Assembly (NCBI GenBank): GCA_030841085.1
Contig: JAVEDP010000004.1
Span: 62,001 to 126,000 of the forward strand
Source: Pyrinomonadaceae bacterium
GTDB lineage: Bacteria > Acidobacteriota > Blastocatellia > Pyrinomonadales > Pyrinomonadaceae
Direction of reading: 5' to 3'
Length of the DNA: 64,000 bases
Position numbers and translations under genes: made by a program. Each line of letters opens with the position of its first letter. Position 1 is the first letter of the stretch. Shown here one piece after another: positions 44,874 to 52,465 of the stretch. A model generated the notes under the pieces. It was not told where the DNA came from. It ran no database searches and saw nothing but the letters and a program-made list of their open reading frames with translations.

Positions 44874-45224
44874 ATGACTATAGTGAAGCAAGTTCTCGGG
44901 CATCACGTTACCTTCGGCGGTGAACGGCATTCTGGTTGGCTACCCCAAGGTGCCGCAATGCCTAAGCCTACGCCGACCAATGAAGTCGCTCTCAACATCA
45001 CGATTGAATCCGACGGCGCGGGCTATCTTTTGTGTTGGGTTTCATCGGACCGCACAGTCGCCGGTGATTTTGGTATCAAACGTTGGCGGACGCCGAACGG
45101 GCGGGCGCTCAAGACTTCGGCATCGCTGCCGACCAATGGCAAACTCTCGCCTGAGTCGCTCGCTTCAACGGCGATGCCCAACAAATCGTTGGACGCGAGC
45201 GGCGGGGGCGTGTTTCGTAACTAG
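44874..45224 (+). CDS. Cassette 9: small unknown protein with attC-encoded tail
   Basis: 116 residues from ATG 44874. Core: SDGAGYLLCWVSSDRTVAGD then FGIKRWRTPNGRALKTSASL. The C-terminus, PNKSLDASGGGVFRN, is translated from the left arm of attC9. No family recognised. Confidence 0.65.
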   Translation: MTIVKQVLGHHVTFGGERHSGWLPQGAAMPKPTPTNEVALNITIESDGAGYLLCWVSSDRTVAGDFGIKRWRTPNGRALKTSASLPTNGKLSPESLASTAMPNKSLDASGGGVFRN

Positions 45225-45281
45225 CTTGGTGCGGCGCAGAGTGCTTTGATTCGCGCCGTCGCATCAGCCCAAACGTTCGAC
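45176..45281 (+). repeat. attC site 9 (type A)
   Basis: Core GCCCAAC (45176) to GTTCGAC (45281). Left arm AAATCGTTGGACGCGAGCGG, right arm CGCCGTCGCATCAGCCCAAA, more diverged. Confidence 0.85.
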
Positions 45282-45323
45282 CGGCTTTTTAACGTTTCAG
45301 CTTGTAAACCAGGAGACACTCAC

Positions 45324-45800
45324 ATGAAGAAAACAATTTTCCTCGTACTGGTGATCTTGTCATCAACGATGGTCGTACCGCCTTATCGGCATTATGCCTC
45401 GGCACCTCCACCACCTTCAGTTTCCGGCCTCTGGGATTTCACACTCAACGTCAATCGGATGGTTGGAAGGGACGGTTTCGTTAGAAAACAGCTACGCACC
45501 TTCGAGTGGGTAATTCGGCTAAAACAGGAAGGTGGCAAGGTGACGGGTGATCTCGCTGGTGGCCGTGGCTCACGGGGCGAAAGCGTCTGTGCCGACGCTG
45601 ATGTCCGGGGCTCACTAAATGGCTCACGTATCGAGTTCGTGGTTTCGTATCAAGGGGCCTGTTGCAGCCAAGAACAAGAAAAATTTGTCGGTGAAATCGA
45701 CGACGAAGGTCGCAGAATTACCGGAAAACTTGAACCCGTCGATGTCCCGCGAACATCTTGTGATCTAGCATACGCTGACGTAACCGCCACCAAACGGTGA
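45324..45800 (+). CDS. Cassette 10: exported unknown protein
   Basis: 158 residues from ATG 45324 (RBS AGGAGACACT). Signal peptide MKKTIFLVLVILSSTMVVPP. VSGLWDFTLNVNRMVGRDG, EWVIRLKQEGGKVTGDLAGG, GSRIEFVVSYQGACCSQEQE: a beta-barrel-like protein resembling small lipocalin/YceI-like exported proteins only in shape. Stop 5 bases before attC10. Confidence 0.72.
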   Translation: MKKTIFLVLVILSSTMVVPPYRHYASAPPPPSVSGLWDFTLNVNRMVGRDGFVRKQLRTFEWVIRLKQEGGKVTGDLAGGRGSRGESVCADADVRGSLNGSRIEFVVSYQGACCSQEQEKFVGEIDDEGRRITGKLEPVDVPRTSCDLAYADVTATKR

Positions 45801-45804
45801 CGCC

Positions 45805-45904
45805 GTCGAACAATTCGATGGACGCGAGTAAAACCAGCGGGCTTGTCATAGACAACTTGGCCGTGACGCATTTGTCTCCCGCCGCGTCAACTCAAACGTT
45901 GGAT
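45805..45904 (+). repeat. attC site 10 (type A, degenerate centre)
   Basis: Core GTCGAAC (45805) to GTTGGAT (45904). Left arm AATTCGATGGACGCGAGTAA, right arm CGCCGCGTCAACTCAAAC. The central part differs from all other sites. Confidence 0.78.
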
Positions 45905-45922
45905 GGCCTAAGGAGTAATCGT

Positions 45923-46432
45923 ATGAGTCTCGAAGGGATTTTCATCAATGGCGTTTATCCTGGAGTCCTCAGTGACATCTACCGTGTCCATAGTCTCGTC
46001 CCGGATCAAATACTTTACCTCCAACCATTTTCTGGACAGCGCATCGTAGAACTATCTGACAATCGCCCATCAGCGGATGCGTCTGTCAGATTGTTTCTGT
46101 CGTTAACCGATGACCTCCCTACAGTCCGGTATTCGTGTGAGATTGTGGGTTGGAATGATAAACGTGAGCTTACAGGCCGCAAGCGCGAAATAATCGACAC
46201 TGTCATCCGGTCGTTCCAGCCCACCGAAGAGGGGGTGTATGCAGTCGCTCGCGGTATTGAATGCGTCAATCTTCTTTCTGTTTGGCGGATGCGTGAATTA
46301 TCGAAACCGTTTTCAGTCGCTGAGTTGCGCAAAGCTGTCGACGATCAGCCCGTTTCGACCAAGCGACAAACTGCAGGCGGGTGGGTGTATGTGAAGTATC
46401 CGACTCAGGAGTGGCTGGAATCTCGCTTCTAG
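45923..46432 (+). CDS. Cassette 11: unknown cytoplasmic protein
   Basis: 169 residues from ATG 45923 (RBS TAAGGAGTAATCGT). No signal peptide. MSLEGIFINGVYPGVLSDIY, then RLFLSLTDDLPTVRYSCEIV, WNDKRELTGRKREIIDTVIR, and SLVWRMRELSKPFSVAELRK-like text. Not recognised. The frame before the ATG is attC10 translation. Confidence 0.7.
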   Translation: MSLEGIFINGVYPGVLSDIYRVHSLVPDQILYLQPFSGQRIVELSDNRPSADASVRLFLSLTDDLPTVRYSCEIVGWNDKRELTGRKREIIDTVIRSFQPTEEGVYAVARGIECVNLLSVWRMRELSKPFSVAELRKAVDDQPVSTKRQTAGGWVYVKYPTQEWLESRF

Positions 46433-46454
46433 GAGTCCTTTCTGTATGCCGGCC

Positions 46455-46562
46455 ACCCAACAAAGCCTTGCGACTGACGGCGCGATAGCATGCTTCTCAA
46501 GTAACTTCTTTCCTTCAGCTTGAATGCTGATCGCGCGCCGCAGCTGAAGGCAATCATTATGT
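46455..46562 (+). repeat. attC site 11 (type B, last of the array, decayed core)
   Basis: Core ACCCAAC (46455) to ATTATGT (46562), where GTT has become ATT. Left arm CCTTGCGACTGACGGCGCGA, right arm GATCGCGCGCCGCAGCTGAA. Confidence 0.82.
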
Positions 46563-46918
46563 CAACTAAACCACAAACCATAGACGAATACCTTGCCCGG
46601 ATAAGTAGTGATAAACGGGCGGCGCTTGAGAAGCTCCGCAGGGCCATCAAAGCCGCGGCGCCAAAAGCTGAAGAGTGCATTAGCTACCAGATGCCCAGCT
46701 TCCGTCTTAACGGCAGAATGCTCGTGTCCTTTGCCGCTTGGGCAAATCATTGCGCCTTCTATCCCGGCAGTTTCCCGTTAGAGATCCACAAGAAAGAACT
46801 CAAGAAGTACGACACCAGCAAGGGCACGCTCCGTTTTCCAATAGACTCTCCTTTGCCGGCCACGCTCGTACGCAAGTTGGTAAAGGCTCGGATCGAACAG
46901 AACAGTGCTAAACAATGA
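46559..46918 (+). CDS. Cassette 12 or flank: DUF1801/YdhG-like protein
   Basis: 119 residues from ATG 46559, which overlaps the last core site. MSTKPQTIDEYLARISSDKR, MPSFRLNGRMLVSFAAWANH, AFYPGSFPLEIHKKELKKYD and GTLRFPIDSPLPATLVRKLV fit the DUF1801 (YdhG, iron-chaperone-like) family. No attC follows it, so the array ends here. Confidence 0.82.
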   Translation: MSTKPQTIDEYLARISSDKRAALEKLRRAIKAAAPKAEECISYQMPSFRLNGRMLVSFAAWANHCAFYPGSFPLEIHKKELKKYDTSKGTLRFPIDSPLPATLVRKLVKARIEQNSAKQ

Positions 46919-47134
46919 GGGACAAGATGATGAAACTCTTTGGCGTCACATTTATGCTAGTCGTCGTTGGGTCGACTCGCGAGCGAAAAGCGCAACGGCA
47001 AGACGCAAGAAGTTCAGAGTTCAAGCTTTAGCTTGCGTGGTCCCAGCGCAACCGCAACCTGAGGGTTGAACTCTGAACTGCTTTAGTTGTACTTGTCAGT
47101 TCAATTAACAAAACAAAAATCGGAAGGAAGATAC
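46919..47134. other. 216-base gap after the array with TTCAGAGTTCAA inverted repeat
   Basis: AGTTCAGAGTTCAAGCTTTAGC and GGGTTGAACTCTGAACTGC form an inverted repeat (about 47010-47082) with GCAACGGCAAGACGCAAG before it. A short fragment starting at 46930 (MKLFGVTFMLVVVGSTRERK) may be a decayed signal peptide. No attC motif. Confidence 0.5.
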
Positions 47135-47626
47135 ATGCAAAAAATTACGCCATTCCTGTGGTTCGACAACAACGCCGAAGAGGCAGTGAATTTTTACGTC
47201 TCTACTTTTAAGAATTCCAAGGTCGGGAACACTACGCGATACAATGAGGCAAGCGCCAAAGCTGCCGGAAGACCGGAAGGTTCGCTGATGACCGCCGAGT
47301 TTCAACTCGAAGGACAGAACTTCGTAGCAATAAACGGGGGGCCGCATTTCAAATTTACCGAAGCCATATCCTTCGTCGTCGACTGCGAGACGCAGGAAGA
47401 GGTCGATTACTTTTGGGACAAGCTGACTGCCGATGGTGGGCAAGAGTCGCAGTGTGGCTGGCTTAAAGACAAGTACGGTTTGTCATGGCAGATAACTCCA
47501 AGGGTTTTGATCGAGATGATTGGAGATAAAGATCCGCAGAAAGCGCAGAGGGTCATGGAGGCCATGCTACAAATGAAAAAGATCGATATTGCAACTCTAA
47601 AGCAAGCTTATGAGGCGAATGATTAA
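47135..47626 (+). CDS. VOC family protein (PhnB/3-demethylubiquinone methyltransferase-like domain)
   Basis: 163 residues from ATG 47135 (RBS GGAAGGAAGATAC). MQKITPFLWFDNNAEEAVNF, YVSTFKNSKVGNTTRY, EFQLEGQNFVAINGGPHFKF and DKYGLSWQITPRVL match the PhnB-like VOC proteins. A small enzyme or binding protein; substrate unknown. Confidence 0.9.
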   Translation: MQKITPFLWFDNNAEEAVNFYVSTFKNSKVGNTTRYNEASAKAAGRPEGSLMTAEFQLEGQNFVAINGGPHFKFTEAISFVVDCETQEEVDYFWDKLTADGGQESQCGWLKDKYGLSWQITPRVLIEMIGDKDPQKAQRVMEAMLQMKKIDIATLKQAYEAND

Positions 47627-47663
47627 GCGCCCTGTCTTTGCGAAATGATGTGTTGGGACCACC

Positions 47664-47691
47664 AAGAGCGGGGGCAAGCCCCCGCTCTTTC
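47664..47691. repeat. AGAGCGGGGGCAAGCC family, single perfect palindrome
   Basis: AAGAGCGGGGGCAAGCCCCCGCTCTT: the best palindrome of the family, with stem AAGAGCGGGGG and loop CAAG. It lies downstream of the VOC gene and could also terminate transcription (followed by TCG, no T run). Confidence 0.85.
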
Positions 47692-47848
47692 GTGGACGGC
47701 CGCTCGCCTATACAGGACCGCGGCTGAAGGATATAGTCTTCGCTGAATTGAGTCTCGCTCACTTTCTTTTCAGTGTCTCGGAATCCATCGAGTCATCTGA
47801 GGTTCACAGCCTGCCGACCAACCGTTCGCTCGCGTTTTAGGAGTCCAA

Positions 47849-48649
47849 ATGACAAATCGCAGAAACCTTCGCGTCTTAAGTCTCTGTCTGCTCGTTGCTT
47901 TTCTGTTGCTGGCGATCGTGCCAAAGCAAATCTTAGTCGCTCAGGAGCAACGAAGAAAATTCACGCCGGGCGAGATGGTGGAAACGGGCGGGGGTATAAG
48001 CGCGAAAATTTTGCGATGCCGCGGCGCTGGCGAAAACGAGGAGTGTGAAGTCCAATACTATCGAGGCGACGATCTGGAAAGTACACCCAGATGGGAGAAC
48101 ACTTCTTTCCTGCGAACCGCGGAAGAGCGCGTGCTCAACGGAAAGAAACGCCAGGCGGGACAGCCCGAAAACGCAGGCGCCGAAACAGCCAGGCCACAAC
48201 CGCTGCCTCCTGCTGAAGAAAACAAAACCGACAACAACGTCCAGCCAGGAGACTGCTCTTTTACTCCTCCTCCCGCTGATACTTCAAAAACCGCCAGGGC
48301 TTCGGAACAGCTTTTCAAACGCAAGATTTATGACGCCTACCATCTCAGTGTGGACGGCACGAACTCCGCGCCGTTGAAACTGGGAGTGACATTTCTAAGC
48401 TTCCTAGTGAGCAAACCGTTCACAAATATTGTGCGAGTTGATCCGGCAGTGGGCGCTTACCGCATTAATGACGCAGCTCCGGTCAATGCGATAATTTATC
48501 CGGTCAAGAGCGAGCACATTGTCTGCGAGCAGTATCGCGACCGAACATTGCGGAAACGCGTCGCTAACAAATACGCATGTTTCAAAAATAGAGATGGCGA
48601 ATGGGTATGCGGAGCGGACGGCATGCCTAAGATTACGCAGTTGAATTAA
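47849..48649 (+). CDS. Exported protein of unknown function
   Basis: 266 residues. Signal peptide (VLSLCLLVAFLLLAIVPKQI), then KFTPGEMVETGGGISAKILR, a Pro/Glu/Asn-rich middle (GQPENAGAETARPQPLPPAE), and a C-terminal domain with several Cys (CEQYRDRTLRKRVANKYACF). No family recognised. Confidence 0.75.
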   Translation: MTNRRNLRVLSLCLLVAFLLLAIVPKQILVAQEQRRKFTPGEMVETGGGISAKILRCRGAGENEECEVQYYRGDDLESTPRWENTSFLRTAEERVLNGKKRQAGQPENAGAETARPQPLPPAEENKTDNNVQPGDCSFTPPPADTSKTARASEQLFKRKIYDAYHLSVDGTNSAPLKLGVTFLSFLVSKPFTNIVRVDPAVGAYRINDAAPVNAIIYPVKSEHIVCEQYRDRTLRKRVANKYACFKNRDGEWVCGADGMPKITQLN

Positions 48650-48698
48650 GAGTGATAAGGAATTTCGAGGTGTAGCTTCATCCCAAGTTCTGCGGATG

Positions 48699-48908
48699 CT
48701 GGTTCGGCTTTGCCGCCTGATGTGCGGCGGTGGCTATGCCCCGCCGACAGCCGACAGATTGGTTCCGGGCTATGCCCTTGGTCCAGGCGTGGCCCTTCGA
48801 ATTTATTGGACAAAGGCCGGATAAGGGCATAGCCCAAAAACGTGAAAGGGCTCTCTACGGCGGGGCATAGCCACCGCCGCACATCAGACGGCAGAGCCGA
48901 ACCGGACA
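48699..48908. repeat. Long inverted repeat around GCGGGGCATAGCC
   Basis: GGTTCGGCTTTGCCGCCTGA with TGTGCGGCGGTGGCTATGCC on the left, and GGCATAGCCACCGCCGCACA with TCAGACGGCAGAGCCGAACC on the right, about 200 bases apart end to end. A long, nearly perfect palindrome able to form a large hairpin. The remainder of the gap to 48947 is empty. Confidence 0.88.
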
Positions 48909-48947
48909 TGGCCCCTCTTCGGGCAAGGTTCTCGACGTGCTAGGCGC

Positions 48948-50276
48948 ATGGAGATTTCAAAGCAACGAAAGAAATTACTTTTCATCATCGCTCTCCCATT
49001 GGCTTTTCTGTTCCGGCTGGCGTTTGGTTTGTGCCTGGACTTCTGGACGCAAGTTGAAGACGAGAAGCAGATCTATTTAATTGGTCTGAAGTTTTTTACC
49101 ACCGGCGCGTGGCCTTATTTTGGGCCGGACGTTACCAACACCATTCAAGTGCCCGGAGCTCTGCAGGGCCTGGTTGTTGGCCTCCCGTTTTATGTGCTGC
49201 CGGTACCAGAAGCGCCTTACATCTTTGTAAACATTCTCTCGTTTGCCAGTCTCTGTTTCTTTGCCTGGTACTGCACGCGGCGGCTGCCGGAAATTCCAAA
49301 ATGGTTCGTTTGGTCATGGTTGCTCACCGCGCCGTGGACGCTGAACATTTCCACCCAGATTTACAACCCTTCATACGTTTTACCCGCGGCGATTTTGTTT
49401 TTCGTCTGCGCCATTGAAACTTATCCGTTCCTCAGTCGCGGCCTGGTTCCTTTGAAGTGGGCCAACTTTGCGATGGGCCTGTCGCTTTTCTGGGTTATGC
49501 AATTTCACCTGTCATGGGTGATTCTTCTTCCTTACATTCTCCTGTCGTTTTATTTTCAACTTAGGACCTCGGGTTGGAAGGCTCTTAAAGGAGTGATGTA
49601 TTTTGGCGTCGGCGCCATACCAACCGGCAGTTTTCTTATTCCAACTTTTGTTAAGTACGGACTGAGCGGAGCATTGGGAAATACGAATGAGGCTGTGCAG
49701 TTTAATTACACCAACCTTCTAAAGGCTGCGAACGTTGTGGAAGGTGTCTTGGGACGTTTCTTGTCTTTCGCCAGCTTTGAGTTGCCGCGTTTCATCGGTG
49801 GCAACACCGCGAAACGTTTGCTCTTCATGCGCGAAAATCCCTGGCTGATTCCTTTCGTCGTCTTTCTTACAGTGGTTGGGATTCTTCAACCGATAGCCTT
49901 GTTGGTCCTGTGGTTCAAAAAAAGGCACTCAGTGAAAGACTGGAAGGCGATGAAGTATTTCACGCTCGCGACTGTAGTGTTGCTGTATGTCAGCTTTTTG
50001 TTCGCGATCAGGACTCCGCTGTCCCACACTTTTTACACCACACTTCCAATCGCCATGCTATATAGCTTCTATTGTTGGAACGAGTTTCTGAAGAAACGGA
50101 GTTGGCAGAAGTTTGCGCTGGTGTTCATTATTTGCGGCATCATTTTTAATATCGGGCTGGCGATGAACAACTATTCGCGTGTGTCCATCTATCTCGAGCG
50201 CAGCAAAGTTGTGGAAGCGATCAAGGCCCGAGACTATCGCATCGTGGGTGAAAGACGCCCCGGATCTAGATATTGA
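48948..50276 (+). CDS. Polytopic membrane protein, GT-C glycosyltransferase-like
   Basis: 442 residues with about ten hydrophobic segments (KLLFIIALPLAFLFRLAFGL at the start). EDEKQIYLIGLKFFTTGAWP in the first loop has the acidic residues and spacing of GT39/ArnT-like proteins, and VKYGLSGALGNTNEAVQF follows a membrane stretch. A role in polysaccharide or lipid glycosylation is inferred; the match is by topology only. Confidence 0.6.
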   Translation: MEISKQRKKLLFIIALPLAFLFRLAFGLCLDFWTQVEDEKQIYLIGLKFFTTGAWPYFGPDVTNTIQVPGALQGLVVGLPFYVLPVPEAPYIFVNILSFASLCFFAWYCTRRLPEIPKWFVWSWLLTAPWTLNISTQIYNPSYVLPAAILFFVCAIETYPFLSRGLVPLKWANFAMGLSLFWVMQFHLSWVILLPYILLSFYFQLRTSGWKALKGVMYFGVGAIPTGSFLIPTFVKYGLSGALGNTNEAVQFNYTNLLKAANVVEGVLGRFLSFASFELPRFIGGNTAKRLLFMRENPWLIPFVVFLTVVGILQPIALLVLWFKKRHSVKDWKAMKYFTLATVVLLYVSFLFAIRTPLSHTFYTTLPIAMLYSFYCWNEFLKKRSWQKFALVFIICGIIFNIGLAMNNYSRVSIYLERSKVVEAIKARDYRIVGERRPGSRY

Positions 50277-50290
50277 ATTGAGTGGAGTTT

Positions 50291-51862
50291 CTACAACGGA
50301 ATGTTACCGTGCTTCTTCGGCGGGTTTGTGTCGCGTTTGTTTTCAAGCAGTGAAAGTGCACGGATGAGTTTCGGTCTGGTCAATGCCGGTTCGATTACTT
50401 CATCAACAAAGCCTCGTTCGGCAGCGACGTATGGATTCGCAAACTTATCTTCCAACTCAATAACGCGCGAGCGGCGTGCCGTTTCCTTGTCCTTCGCTTC
50501 ACTAATTTCCCGCCGGTACAAAACACCGACAGCGCCTTCAGCGCCCATCACCGCGATCTCGGCGGACGGCCAGGCAAAGTTAACGTCAGTGCGAATGTGT
50601 TTTGACGCCATCACGCAATAGGCCCCGCCATAAGCTTTCCTGGTTATCACTGTCAGCTTCGGCACCGTCGCTTCGGCAAACGCATACAGCAGCTTCGCGC
50701 CGTGACGAATGATGCCGCCGTGCTCCTGCGAAATGCCGGGTAAAAAACCAGGCACATCTTCAAAGACAATCAACGGCACGTTGAAGCAATCGCAGAAACG
50801 CACGAAGCGCGCTCCTTTGACCGAAGCGTCGATGTCCAAAACTCCGGCCAGAAATGCCGGCTGGTTAGCAACAATTCCCACCGGCCGCCCATCGAGCCGC
50901 GCAAAGCCGACGCAGATGTTCGGAGCGTGATGCTGCTGAACCTCAAAAAAGTAACCGTCATCAACCACTGCCGCAATCACTTCGCGAATGTCGTAAGGTT
51001 GATTTGACGCTTCCGGAACGATCGTGTTGAGCTTCTCTTCGGTCCTGTCGGGCGAATCGGTCGGCACTACTCGCGGAGCGTCGTCAAGATTATTTGAAGG
51101 AATGAACGACAGCAGCTCGCGAACCATTTGCAGAGCATGCTCGTCTGAATCTGCGGCGAAGTGCGCGACGCCCGAGATGCGGTTATGAGTCATAGCGCCG
51201 CCGAGTTCTTCTTTGGTCACGTCCTGGTGCGTCACTGTCTTAATAACGTCGGGACCCGTAATGAACATGTACGACGTGTCTTTCACCATGATGTTAAAGT
51301 CGGTGATTGCCGGACTGTAAACCGCGCCGCCGGCGCATGGTCCAAGAATGCAACTGATCTGCGGCACGACGCCGCTCGCCAGCGTGTTGCGCAAAAAGAT
51401 GTCGGCATAGCCGCCGAGACTGACAACGCCTTCCTGAATGCGCGCTCCGCCGGAATCATTCAGCCCAATAATCGGCGCGCCCACCTTCATCGCCAGGTCC
51501 ATCACTTTGCAAATCTTTTCCGCATGCGTTTCGGAAAGGGAACCACCAAAGACTGTGAAGTCCTGCGCAAAAACAAAAACCTTACGGCCATCGATCAATC
51601 CGTGACCGGTGACCACGCCATCGCCGGGATATAGTTGCTGTTCCATGGCAAAATCTTTCGAGCGATGGACCACCAATTTATCGAACTCTTCAAAACTTCC
51701 ATCATCAAGCAGGAACTCGATGCGCTCACGCGCAGTCAGCTTGTTTGCGGCGTGCTGTTTGTCAACGCGCTCAGCGCCACCGCCGGTTTCCGCCTTCAGC
51801 GAACGCTCTTTAAGTAGCTGGAGTTTGGACTTGGATTGTTTGGGTTGTTGTTTGGAAGTCAT
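50291..51862 (-). CDS. Acyl-CoA carboxylase beta subunit (propionyl-/methylmalonyl-CoA type)
   Basis: 523 residues, carboxyltransferase subunit carrying CO2 from biotin to an acyl-Co[41 protein letters not shown] (substrate pocket), [15 protein letters not shown] and [20 protein letters not shown] are PccB hallmarks. The alpha (biotin carboxylase/BCCP) subunit is not in the window. Propionyl-CoA carboxylase is favoured over acetyl-CoA; not resolved. Confidence 0.94.
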   Translation of the reverse strand: MTSKQQPKQSKSKLQLLKERSLKAETGGGAERVDKQHAANKLTARERIEFLLDDGSFEEFDKLVVHRSKDFAMEQQLYPGDGVVTGHGLIDGRKVFVFAQDFTVFGGSLSETHAEKICKVMDLAMKVGAPIIGLNDSGGARIQEGVVSLGGYADIFLRNTLASGVVPQISCILGPCAGGAVYSPAITDFNIMVKDTSYMFITGPDVIKTVTHQDVTKEELGGAMTHNRISGVAHFAADSDEHALQMVRELLSFIPSNNLDDAPRVVPTDSPDRTEEKLNTIVPEASNQPYDIREVIAAVVDDGYFFEVQQHHAPNICVGFARLDGRPVGIVANQPAFLAGVLDIDASVKGARFVRFCDCFNVPLIVFEDVPGFLPGISQEHGGIIRHGAKLLYAFAEATVPKLTVITRKAYGGAYCVMASKHIRTDVNFAWPSAEIAVMGAEGAVGVLYRREISEAKDKETARRSRVIELEDKFANPYVAAERGFVDEVIEPALTRPKLIRALSLLENKRDTNPPKKHGNIPL

Positions 51863-51877
51863 CTTTGAATTGAAAGT

Positions 51878-51988
51878 AGCATAGACTTTGAGTCTGTGCT
51901 TCTAAGTAGCATAGACTTCAGTCTGTGCTTACGCGCCAAACACAGGCTAAAGCCTATGCCACTCAGACACAGGCTAAAGCCTATGCCC
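51878..51988. repeat. CATAGACTTCAGTCTGTG-type repeat cluster
   Basis: GTAGCATAGACTTTGAGTCT, GTAGCATAGACTTCAGTCTG, CACAGGCTAAAGCCTATGCC twice: two direct copies facing two inverse copies. The last copy supplies the final codons and the stop of the DUF402 gene. Confidence 0.88.
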
Positions 51989-52453
51989 TAACTGAAACGG
52001 AAAAGCTCGTTGGTCGATCATGACAATCAGTTCTGCAAGCGCACGCCTGGCGTTGACACGCAGCGCGTCGTCATAGGCAAAACGTTTTGCGTTCCGTTCG
52101 AAATCTTCCTCGTCAAGGATCTGGTAAGAAAAGTCCGGCTGCACCAGAATATCCAGGTCCAAGTCTACGTAACTCAAAACTGCTCCATTGAAAGTTGGCG
52201 GCACGCTGATGTTGCAGTAATAATTTCTAAGCTTGCCGTTCGGCTGCGAAAAGCGAAAGACATTGTACCAGCGTTCCATCCAGTAGTACTCAACACTGCG
52301 CGTGCCGGCGGCAATGGTTCCGAGAAGATCGTGTTCGATGTCGGCAGTAAACGTCCCGTCGAGAACTAACAACGGCCCTTCCTGACGAACCAGCTCAGCA
52401 TTCCAAGTCCGGTGTGGCTTGCCGTCGAGTTTGAATGTCTTGATCGTAATCAA
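51974..52453 (-). CDS. DUF402 domain protein
   Basis: 159 residues. WNAELVRQEGPLLVLDGTFT, YWMERWYNVFRFSQPNGKLR, YYCNISVPPTF and VDLDLDILVQPDFSYQILDE match DUF402, a family including phosphatases on nucleoside phosphates. The C-terminal GHRL and stop come from the neighbouring genomic repeat. Twelve bases downstream of the transaldolase gene. Confidence 0.87.
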   Translation of the reverse strand: MITIKTFKLDGKPHRTWNAELVRQEGPLLVLDGTFTADIEHDLLGTIAAGTRSVEYYWMERWYNVFRFSQPNGKLRNYYCNISVPPTFNGAVLSYVDLDLDILVQPDFSYQILDEEDFERNAKRFAYDDALRVNARRALAELIVMIDQRAFPFQLGHRL

Positions 52454-52465
52454 AAGCGTTGAAAT

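Larger units (their letters stand above)
39802..46562 (+). mobile_element. Integron-type gene cassette array (12 cassettes, 11 attC sites, no integrase in window)
   Basis: Small plus-strand genes are each followed by an attC-like site. Each site starts with a core ending AAC and ends with GTT. Cassette ends pair: GTTATGTTGC with GCAACATAAC, GTTGGGCGGC with GCCGCCCAAC, GTTAGATTGC with GCAATCTAAC, GTTATGCGGC with GCCGCATAAC, GTTCGGCATC with GATGCCGAAC, GTTGGGCATC with GATGCCCAAC, exactly reverse complementary over 10 bases. The others agree over 6-7 bases or with one or two wobble mismatches. Genes run with one orientation, have little intergenic space, and differ in base composition. No integrase was found on either side inside the window. 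Confidence 0.92.

Noticed and set aside
39729-45923. ORF-track N-termini such as MVRRRLIEFAPPRQLK, MIRAASTQS, MIRAVASAQT, MVWRCLNEIAPPRQL ahead of cassette genes
   Set aside because: They are translations of attC arms running into the true genes; internal ATGs with good ribosome sites or signal peptides were preferred.
40230-46562. attC sites as MITE or REP repeats
   Set aside because: Ordinary repeats would not have cassette-specific terminal bases that pair across each gene, nor alternate two arm families with the same two bulged bases.
39702-48947. An integrase gene (intI) near the array
   Set aside because: No ORF on either strand between the VWA gene and the GT-C-like gene has tyrosine-recombinase length or motifs (for example the R...HxxR...Y pattern).
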